64,000 bases of DNA from Homoserinimonas sp044769865 (lineage in GTDB: Bacteria; Actinomycetota; Actinomycetes; Actinomycetales; Microbacteriaceae), in contig NZ_JBIZWA010000002.1 of assembly GCF_044769865.1 (NCBI RefSeq), forward strand, positions 558,001-622,000. The letters run 5' to 3'. Below are positions 54,408 through 64,000 of the stretch, piece by piece (within the stretch, counting starts at the first letter, position 1; every line of letters begins with the position of its first letter). The notes beneath the pieces are model-generated. The model was not told the origin of the DNA, did no database searches, and saw only the letters and a program-made list of their open reading frames with translations. A program made the position numbers and the translations under genes.

Positions 54408-55981
54408 CGATGGAGACGATCGTGCGCGCCATGGTCATGTGGTTTCCCGACTGGCCCGTCGCGGCAGCGCGCAGCAGCGAGGGCCTTCCCCCGACCGCCC
54501 CTGTCGCGATCATCGACAAGGGAATCGTCATCGCCTGCTCCGCGGAGGCACGCGCAGAGGGCGTCAAGCGGGGGCTCCGCGTGCGGGAGGCGCAACTGCG
54601 CTGCCCCACCCTCACGGTGCACCCCCACGACCCCGACACCGATGCCCGCACCTTCGAACCCGTCATCGCCGCGATCGAGGAGACCATCCCGGGGGTGCAG
54701 CTCATCCGCCCTGGGCTGTGCGCCGTGCGGGCACGCGGGGCGGCCCGCTACTACGGCGGGGAGCAGCAGGCCGCCGACGCCGTGCTCGACCGCATGCTCC
54801 ACGACGGCAGGCCACCCGCCGTCATCGGCATCGCCGACGGCAGGTACACGGCGGAACAGGCCGCACTTCACGCCCTCCCGGGCGCCACCGGCCGCGCCGT
54901 GCACATCGTTCCGCCCGGCGGGTCACCCGCCTTCCTCGCATCCCTCCCCATCGAAGCGATCGACGCGCCCGAACTCGCTCCCCTGCTGCGCCGCCTCGGC
55001 GCGCGCACCCTCGCCGACTTCGCCGCGCTCGACCCCGGCGATGTGCGAGCGCGTTTCGGCGAAGCGGGTGCGGCGGCCCATGAACGGGCTGCGGGGGCCG
55101 ACCGGCGAGCGGTGACCCCGCGCATCCCGCCCCGCGACTTCGATTCCGCAGTCGACTTCGAGCCGCCCCTCGACCGTGTCGACCAGATCGCCTTTGCCCT
55201 GCGCACGGTCGCCGAACGCTTCGCGAGCGGCATCACGGATGCGGGACTCGTGTGCACGGGCATCCGCGTCACCGTCACGAGTGACCGGGGCGGCAGCTCT
55301 GAGCGGGAATGGAGCCACCCGCGCTACTTCACCCCCGCCGATCTGGTCGACCGGGTGCGCTGGCAGCTGCAGGGCTCGGGCGGAGTGGATGCGGGGCTCG
55401 ACTCCCCCATCGCGCGCGTCGTGCTCTCCCCCAGCCAGGTCGACGCGATCGCCAACCACGAGGAGGGGCTGTGGGGCCGCAGCCCCGACGAGCGCATCCA
55501 CCACGGGCTCTCCCGCATCCAGAGCATGCTCGGCCACGAGGCCGTGCTCACGGCCGTGCCCGGCGGGGGCCGCCTGCTCGCGGAGCGGCGGGTGCTCGTG
55601 CCCTGGGGCGACGCACCGCCGGCGCGCGAACGACTCGCCGCCGACCGACCCTGGCCCGGCAGCCTGCCCGACCCCGCGCCCGCGACCGTCTACGACCCGC
55701 CCCGCGATGCGCGCGTGCTCGATGACGCCGACGCTCCCGTCGATGTCGACCGGCGCGGCCGCCTGAGTGCCGAGCCCGCCTGGCTCGACCTGCCCGACGA
55801 GCAACACCACCGGCAGCGCCGCATCGCCGCGTGGGCCGGCCCGTGGCCGCTGCGGCAGCGCTGGTGGGACCCGAGCAGGGCTCGGCGCATCGACCGGTTC
55901 CAGTTGCTTGACGACAGAGGCGAGGGCTGGCTGCTCCTGCTGGAGCAACAGCACTGGCGGGTCGAGGCCCGCTACGACTGA
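54404..55981 (+). CDS. imuB: ImuB, Y-family polymerase-like mutasome adaptor
   Basis: Inactive Y-family polymerase homologue that links DnaE2 to the sliding clamp. It has 525 residues from ATG 54404. The N-terminus reads VMWFPDWPVAAARSSEG where active DinB proteins have a catalytic Asp (DMDAFFA), and the later SxDE motif is replaced by PGLCAVRARGAARYYGG, so polymerase residues are missing, as is usual in ImuB. The little-finger region and the long C-terminal part with WPLRQRWWDPSRARRIDRFQ are present. The end is 30 bases before dnaE2. Confidence 0.93.
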   Translation: MTMETIVRAMVMWFPDWPVAAARSSEGLPPTAPVAIIDKGIVIACSAEARAEGVKRGLRVREAQLRCPTLTVHPHDPDTDARTFEPVIAAIEETIPGVQLIRPGLCAVRARGAARYYGGEQQAADAVLDRMLHDGRPPAVIGIADGRYTAEQAALHALPGATGRAVHIVPPGGSPAFLASLPIEAIDAPELAPLLRRLGARTLADFAALDPGDVRARFGEAGAAAHERAAGADRRAVTPRIPPRDFDSAVDFEPPLDRVDQIAFALRTVAERFASGITDAGLVCTGIRVTVTSDRGGSSEREWSHPRYFTPADLVDRVRWQLQGSGGVDAGLDSPIARVVLSPSQVDAIANHEEGLWGRSPDERIHHGLSRIQSMLGHEAVLTAVPGGGRLLAERRVLVPWGDAPPARERLAADRPWPGSLPDPAPATVYDPPRDARVLDDADAPVDVDRRGRLSAEPAWLDLPDEQHHRQRRIAAWAGPWPLRQRWWDPSRARRIDRFQLLDDRGEGWLLLLEQQHWRVEARYD

Positions 55982-56011
55982 CCGTCATGACCGCACGCGA
56001 GGAGGTGAGAC

Positions 56012-59356
<3,345 letters not shown>

Positions 59357-59434
59357 GCCGCCGGCTGTGCGATCGCTGGACGTCGCCGTCGCGAGGCGGG
59401 AATAGCATGCCGGGCACCCGACAAAGGAGTGGCA

Positions 59435-61231
59435 ATGGCCGACAGCGATACCACCTCGACCGTCTCCGACGTGATCGTCGAGCGCCTGCTCGAGTGGGGC
59501 GTCGACCGCATCTTCGGCTACAGCGGCGACGGCATCAACGGTTTCTTCGCGGCGCTCCAGCGTTCCGAGCACGGGCCCGAGTTCGTGCAGGCCCGCCACG
59601 AGGAGAACGCCGCCCTGATGGCGGTGGGTCACGCCAAGTACACGGGCGGTGTCGGCGTCGTCACCTCGACGCAGGGGCCGGGCGCCGTGCACCTGCTCAA
59701 CGGGCTCTACGACGCCAAGCTCGACCACGTGCCCGTCATCGCGATCGTGGGGCAGCAGTCGGCGAGCGTGCTGGGCTCCGGCTACATGCAGGAGATCAAC
59801 CTCTCGACCCTCTTCGCCGATGTCGCGTCGTTCGTGCAGGTCGTCGCGACCCCCGAACAGATCCCCATGGTGGTCGACCGTGCGTTCCGAAGTGCCCTCA
59901 GCACGCGCTCGCCCGCCGTCGTCATCCTGCCGCATGACGTGCAGATCGCGGATGCCCCCGAACACGAGCACACACACGGCGTCGTGCTCACCTCGGCCGG
60001 GTTCGAGACCGGGCGGATGCTGCCTGCCGCAGAGCAGCTCGAAGACGCCGCTCGCCTCCTCGCGAGCGGGTCGAAGGTCGCCCTCCTCGTCGGCCAGGGC
60101 GCCAAGGGCGCGAGCGAGGAGGTCGTGGCGGTCGCGGAGAAGCTCGGCGCGGGCATCACGACGAGCCTGCTCGGCAAACCCCACGTCGACGAGTCGCTGC
60201 CGTTCTCGACGGGTGTCATGGGGCACCTCGGCACGACGGCGAGCGCCCACCTCATGGACAACTGCGACACGCTCCTGATCGTGGGGTCGAGCGACCCGTG
60301 GACCGAGTTCTATCCGCAGCCCGGCCAGGCGCGGGCCGTGCAGGTGGATATCGACGCGGGTCGCATCGGTGACCGCTACCCCGTGGAGGTCGGGCTGGTC
60401 GGCGACGCCGCCGCGACGCTGCGGGCGCTCGTGAAGCTGCTGCCCGAGGCATCCGACACCTCCTGGCGCGAAGAGGTCGAAGGGCACGTACGCGAATGGC
60501 ACGAGATCAATGAGCGCCGGGCACACGTCGAGGTGCAGGGCGTCAACCCGGAGCTCGTCGTGCGCACCCTCAGCGAGCGGATGCCGGCGGACGCGCAGGT
60601 CGCGCTCGACGTCGGCAGCGTCGTCTACTGGTATGCCCGGCAGCTTCGCCTGCCCGCAGGGGTTCCCGCGCACCTCTCATCGACCCTCGCAAGCATGGGC
60701 TGCGGCATGCCATACGGCATCGCGGGCAAGCTCGCGCATCCCGACCGCCCCATGATCGTGCTCGCGGGCGACGGCGGTACCCAAATGACGGGCGTTGCCG
60801 AGCTCATCACGCTGAGCAAGATGTGGATGCGCTGGAACGACCCGCGCTTCGTGCTGTGCGTGCTCAACAACCGCGACCTCGCGGAGGTCAGTTGGGAGCA
60901 GCGCGAGAACGAGGGCGCGCCGCGCTTCGCGGCGAGCCAGGCCCTGCCCGACTTCCGCTACTCGGCCTACGGCGAGCTCCTCGGGATGAAGGGCCTCCTC
61001 GTCGACAGCCCGGAGCAACTGGGGTCGGCGTGGGACGAGGCCCTCTCGGCTGACCGTCCCGTCGTGCTCGAGGTCATCACCGACCCATCGACCCCGCTCC
61101 TGCCCCCGTTCCCCGCCGGTGCGGAGAAGCTCGAGGGCATGCATGACGCGATCGCGCAGGAGGGCGAGTCCGGCGAACGGGCCAACGCGCTGCTCGACGA
61201 GTATGCGGAGCACGAGCGCACAGAACGGTGA
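59435..61231 (+). CDS. Thiamine-diphosphate enzyme, pyruvate oxidase/PoxB-like
   Basis: It has 598 residues from ATG 59435 (AAAGGAG upstream; a GTG two codons earlier overlaps it). The N-terminal pyrimidine-binding domain has the catalytic Glu in RHEENAALMAVGHAKYTGG, followed by a central FAD-type or NAD-like domain. The C-terminal pyrophosphate-binding domain has AGDGGTQMTGVAELITLSK and, 28 residues after GDG, LNN. The closest group is pyruvate dehydrogenase (quinone)/pyruvate oxidase; acetolactate synthase and other family members are less likely but possible. A TAGCAT -10 candidate lies about 30 bases upstream. Confidence 0.85.
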   Translation: MADSDTTSTVSDVIVERLLEWGVDRIFGYSGDGINGFFAALQRSEHGPEFVQARHEENAALMAVGHAKYTGGVGVVTSTQGPGAVHLLNGLYDAKLDHVPVIAIVGQQSASVLGSGYMQEINLSTLFADVASFVQVVATPEQIPMVVDRAFRSALSTRSPAVVILPHDVQIADAPEHEHTHGVVLTSAGFETGRMLPAAEQLEDAARLLASGSKVALLVGQGAKGASEEVVAVAEKLGAGITTSLLGKPHVDESLPFSTGVMGHLGTTASAHLMDNCDTLLIVGSSDPWTEFYPQPGQARAVQVDIDAGRIGDRYPVEVGLVGDAAATLRALVKLLPEASDTSWREEVEGHVREWHEINERRAHVEVQGVNPELVVRTLSERMPADAQVALDVGSVVYWYARQLRLPAGVPAHLSSTLASMGCGMPYGIAGKLAHPDRPMIVLAGDGGTQMTGVAELITLSKMWMRWNDPRFVLCVLNNRDLAEVSWEQRENEGAPRFAASQALPDFRYSAYGELLGMKGLLVDSPEQLGSAWDEALSADRPVVLEVITDPSTPLLPPFPAGAEKLEGMHDAIAQEGESGERANALLDEYAEHERTER

Positions 61232-62298
61232 TGTCGCGCGTGGGCGTGAAGCGGAGGCTTTCGCGCATCATCGAGCCGAGCATCCGCCCGGCTCGTCTCG
61301 TGCTCGCCTTCAAGACGGCGCTCGCCGCTGGCGTGGCCTGGCTCGTGGGGCACCTGCTGCCGGGAGAAGTCGACGACTATTCCTACTATGCGCCGCTCGG
61401 GGCGCTCATCGTCATGATGCCGACCCTCATGAGCTCGCTGCGCTCGACCCTGCAGACCGCGCTCGGCCTACTGATCGGCATCGGCCTCGCCTTCGCCGTC
61501 ATCTTCTCGCCCCTGCCCGGCTACCTCAGCGTCGCGCTCGCCGTCGGCCTCGGTGTGCTCCTGGGCGGGCTCGGCGGCCTGGGCGCGGGGCGCGACTACG
61601 TGCCGATCGCGGCGCTCTTCGTGCTCGTGCTCGGCGGCGCCAACGCAGACGACTTCTCGCTGGGCTACCTCGTGCAGATGGGGGTCGGGATGCTCGTGGG
61701 CGTCGTCATCAACGCCGCGATCATGCCTCCGCTCTGGATTCAGGAGTCCTCCGCCTCGGTGTCAGAGCTGCGACAGCGCATCGCCGAGACGCTCGATGAC
61801 GTGGCGCTTCGGGTCGTCGACGGATCGGAACTGCACGGCTCCCTCGACCAGATGCGGGAGATCGACACTGCCCTTCGCGAGGCGGAGGCGACCGCCTCGG
61901 AGGCCGCCGAGAGCCGGCGGCTCAACCCCAGGGCCCGCCGTCACCCCTACGACATCGATGAGGACTTCGATGACCTGCTCGCGCTCACCCGGCTGGCGAG
62001 CCAATTGCGGCACATCATCGAGGACGCGCAGGCGAGGCGCGAGAGCCTCGAGGGTGCGAGCGATCCCGCCTCGGCGGCGACCGAGTCGGTGTTGAGGCGC
62101 CTCGCCGACCTGCTGCGGTCGTGGGATGCCGGGCGCGGCACGCGGGACGCGGTGCAGGAGGTGAGAGACGCGATCGTGCGCCTTGCTGCGCTCGAACGGG
62201 AGCACCCCCTGAGCCTGGACGGGCAGAAGGAGCCGACGCTCAGCCCGGATGCGCGCCACATGGTTGCGATCGTCGAGCGACGCCTGCACCGCAACTGA
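61231..62298 (+). CDS. FUSC/aromatic-acid exporter-like membrane protein
   Basis: It has 355 residues from ATG 61231, whose A overlaps the TGA of the upstream gene (TGATG); GTG 61228 is an alternative. The N-terminal half has about five or six membrane helices (FKTALAAGVAWLVGHLL, YYAPLGALIVMMPTLMSSL, STLQTALGLLIGIGLAFAVI, ALAVGLGVLLGGLGGLGAGR, IAALFVLVLGGANADDFSLG, VGMLVGVVINAAIMPPLW). The C-terminal half is a long cytoplasmic helical domain. This is the FUSC or ArAE half-transporter layout. The solute is unknown. Confidence 0.82.
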   Translation: MSRVGVKRRLSRIIEPSIRPARLVLAFKTALAAGVAWLVGHLLPGEVDDYSYYAPLGALIVMMPTLMSSLRSTLQTALGLLIGIGLAFAVIFSPLPGYLSVALAVGLGVLLGGLGGLGAGRDYVPIAALFVLVLGGANADDFSLGYLVQMGVGMLVGVVINAAIMPPLWIQESSASVSELRQRIAETLDDVALRVVDGSELHGSLDQMREIDTALREAEATASEAAESRRLNPRARRHPYDIDEDFDDLLALTRLASQLRHIIEDAQARRESLEGASDPASAATESVLRRLADLLRSWDAGRGTRDAVQEVRDAIVRLAALEREHPLSLDGQKEPTLSPDARHMVAIVERRLHRN

Positions 62299-62369
62299 AT
62301 CACACACCCCACTGCCAGCGATCGCGGGTAGCGTCCGCGACATCCGAAGCCACGACAGGAAGGTTGACC

Positions 62370-62873
62370 ATGTCAGACACGACGACGGCACCCGCCACGG
62401 ATCAGGACCTCTCCACGATCGCCGCACTCGTCAAGGCGTCGAAGATCGCGATGCTCACGACCATGACAAGGGAGGGACGGCACGAGAGCCGTCCGCTCGC
62501 GGTGCAGGAGGAGGAGTTCGCTGGTGACCTCTGGTTCTTCACGCAAGACCCGAGCAACAAGGTCGAGGCCATTCGCACGCATCCGCAGGTCAATGCGAGC
62601 TTCCAATCGAACAAGGGCTTCGTCTCGATCGCGGGGGCGGCCGAGATCATCCACGATCGCCAGCTCATCGACGATCTCTGGAACCCCATGGTCGAGGCAT
62701 GGTTCCCCGAGGGCCGCGACGACCCAAAGGTCGCACTGATCCGCGTGCGCGCCGAGGCTGCCGAGTACTGGCACTCCGACGAGCCAGGCGTCGTTGCCGC
62801 TGTCAAGGGCGTCAAGGCGCTCATCACGGGTGGCCACCCCGACATCGGCGAGAACCGCACCGTGGGACTGTGA
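62370..62873 (+). CDS. PNPOx-fold general stress protein 26 family
   Basis: It has 167 residues from ATG 62370 with CAGGAAGG upstream. It is a split-barrel flavin-binding-like protein: KIAMLTTMTREGRHESRPLA, DLWFFTQDPSNKVEAIRTHP, SFQSNKGFVSIAGAAEIIHD and WFPEGRDDPKVALIRVRAEA, the last being the typical general-stress-protein-26 block. It probably binds FMN or a related cofactor. The reaction is unknown. A TAGCGT at 62329 could be its -10. Confidence 0.85.
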   Translation: MSDTTTAPATDQDLSTIAALVKASKIAMLTTMTREGRHESRPLAVQEEEFAGDLWFFTQDPSNKVEAIRTHPQVNASFQSNKGFVSIAGAAEIIHDRQLIDDLWNPMVEAWFPEGRDDPKVALIRVRAEAAEYWHSDEPGVVAAVKGVKALITGGHPDIGENRTVGL

Positions 62874-62883
62874 CGGCCACACC

Positions 62884-63789
62884 ATGACCACGCCAGCACG
62901 CACCGTGCTTGTGAGCGGGGCGTCGGGCTTCATCGGCTCGGAGCTGCAGCGGCAACTCCGAGCCGATGGGCACACCGTCCTGCGGCTCGTACGCCGACCC
63001 GCCGAGGAGCGGGACGAGTACGAGTGGCACCCCGAGCACGGGGCGCTCCCCGTCGAGGCGATCGAACGCGCCGACGCCGTCGTGAACCTCTCGGGGGCAT
63101 CCCTCTCCCGCCTGCCCTGGACCTACCGATACAAGCGGCAGATCCTCCACTCCCGCCTGCAGGCGACCCGTACGCTCGCGACCGCGATCGCCCGGTCATC
63201 CTCGCGACCCGAGGTCCTCGTGAGTGGCTCCGCTGTCGGCTATTACGGCGACCGCCCAGGCGAACTGCTCGCGGAGGGCGCCCAGCGGGGCGCGGGCTTC
63301 CTGCCCAAGGTTGTCGCGTCGTGGGAGGGCGCGACCGCGCCAGCGGATGCCGCCACCAGGGTCGTGCACGCGCGCACCGGCATCGTGCTCGGCAGCGGGG
63401 GTGCACTGGCTCCCCTGCTGCTGCTCACCCGGCTCGGCCTCGCTGGCCCTATCGGCACCGGCCGCCAGCACTGGCCGTGGATCAGCGTGCACGATGAGGC
63501 TGCGGCCATCCGTCACCTGCTCTTCGACTCCAAGCTCTCCGGGCCCGTGAACCTCGTGGGGCCCGCACCCGCGACGGCCGACGAGATCGGCAGGGCCGTC
63601 GCACGGGCGATGGGCCGGCCGTACTGGCTCCGTGCTCCCCGCTTCGCGATCACGGCGGTGCTCGCCCACGCCGGCCGCGAACTGCTGCTGGCCGACCAGA
63701 ACGTCGATCCGGGCAGGCTCCACGGCGACGGCTTCACCTTCCGCCACCCGAGCGCGCGAGAGGCGGTTACTGCGTCGCTGTCGGCGTAG
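62884..63789 (+). CDS. TIGR01777 family epimerase (NAD-dependent, YfcH-like)
   Basis: It has 301 residues. The N-terminal dinucleotide fold VLVSGASGFIGSELQRQLRA is followed by NLSGASLSRLPWTYRYKRQI and the SGSAVGYYGDRPGELL block with the catalytic Tyr region. The C-terminal DUF1731-like part reads RAPRFAITAVLAHAGRELLL. The substrate of this family is unknown, though members often associate with SulA-like annotation in error. It begins 10 bases after the stress-protein gene, so co-transcription is likely. Its end overlaps the flotillin gene tail by 23 bases. Confidence 0.9.
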   Translation: MTTPARTVLVSGASGFIGSELQRQLRADGHTVLRLVRRPAEERDEYEWHPEHGALPVEAIERADAVVNLSGASLSRLPWTYRYKRQILHSRLQATRTLATAIARSSSRPEVLVSGSAVGYYGDRPGELLAEGAQRGAGFLPKVVASWEGATAPADAATRVVHARTGIVLGSGGALAPLLLLTRLGLAGPIGTGRQHWPWISVHDEAAAIRHLLFDSKLSGPVNLVGPAPATADEIGRAVARAMGRPYWLRAPRFAITAVLAHAGRELLLADQNVDPGRLHGDGFTFRHPSAREAVTASLSA

Positions 63790-64000
63790 TCGGAGCGGCC
63801 ATTGCCTCGGCGATCGCCGACCCTGTGGCCTCGCCCGACGCGCGACCCGTGATGATGTCGGCGATGTCGATGCCGACGAGGTCCTTGATGATCTGCGTCG
63901 ATGTGGCGAGCTGGCCCGCCACATTCTGGCCGAGCTGGGTGCCGCCGTCACCGGAGATGACCGTGAGGTTCGAGATGGCCGCGTAGGGCTCGGAGGCGGC
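63767..64000 (-). CDS. Flotillin/SPFH family protein, C-terminal end
   Basis: Only the last 77 residues are in the window; the gene enters from the right edge on the minus strand and stops at TAA 63767. The visible part (YAAISNLTVISGDGGTQLGQ, then TSTQIIKDLVGIDIADIITG and a short Ala/Thr-rich end) matches the C-terminus of bacterial flotillins, which organise functional membrane microdomains. The SPFH domain itself is not present in the window. Confidence 0.75.
   Translation of the reverse strand, partial: AASEPYAAISNLTVISGDGGTQLGQNVAGQLATSTQIIKDLVGIDIADIITGRASGEATGSAIAEAMAAPTTPTATQ

Overview
The window is high-GC actinobacterial DNA. The gene families (Wag31/DivIVA, SepF, MraZ with its repeat operator, a GarA-FtsR pair, an Rv2175c-like protein, a PASTA kinase, and an ImuA'-ImuB-DnaE2 mutasome), the strong GC bias and the MurE sequence point to the family Microbacteriaceae. 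That placement is inferred from protein character, not from a database search. I see no rRNA, tRNA, CRISPR array, prophage or insertion sequence. No gene-free gap exceeds about 240 bases.

Region 1 (1-20.6 kb, all minus strand) is one long division and cell-wall (dcw) run. It reads mraZ, rsmH, an FtsL-like protein, ftsI, murE, a MurF-like gene, mraY, a MurD-like gene, ftsW, murG, murC, ftsQ, ftsZ, a YggS-type PLP protein, sepF, yggT, divIVA, lspA, an rluD-type pseudouridine synthase and the start of dnaE. The main discovery in the window is here. The genes in the murD and murF positions are in frame, are joined to their neighbours by 4-base overlaps and are recognisably homologous to MurD and MurF. 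However, they are only about 330 residues long. Their ATP-binding loops and other catalytic motifs are destroyed and whole domains are missing, while MurC, MurE, MraY, MurG and FtsW look intact. They appear to be retained pseudoenzymes.

Region 2 (20.7-31.4 kb) holds a DUF3040 protein, a polyprenyl diphosphate synthase, an Rv2175c-like DNA-binding protein, a LysM cell-wall hydrolase, a PASTA Ser/Thr kinase, class II DAHP synthase, a PlsC acyltransferase, a ROK glucokinase and a long-chain acyl-CoA ligase. The block resembles the mycobacterial Rv2173-Rv2182c neighbourhood.

Region 3 (31.4-43.4 kb) holds peptide deformylase, a MinD-like ATPase, pyruvate carboxylase, an orphan ParA-like ATPase, two MerR regulators (one FtsR-like), a GarA-like FHA protein, a CDP-alcohol phosphatidyltransferase, an LRV-repeat protein, a Pr6Pr membrane protein, a flavin amine oxidase and an S4 RNA-binding protein. 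A sequence element in front of one MerR gene recurs in front of ftsZ, suggesting a link between this regulator block and division.

Region 4 (43.4-53.5 kb) holds a long GapB-type GAPDH, then glgX-treY-treZ (glycogen to trehalose), a serine hydrolase, a CPBP-family membrane protein and a collapsed sugar ABC-transporter remnant.

Region 5 (53.6-64 kb) starts with a perfect LexA box driving imuA'-imuB-dnaE2. It continues with a ThDP-dependent pyruvate oxidase-like enzyme, a FUSC-like membrane protein, a PNPOx-fold stress protein, a TIGR01777 epimerase and the C-terminus of a flotillin.

At least seven genes appear to be transcribed leaderless: a TANNNT box lies 6-8 bases before the start codon.
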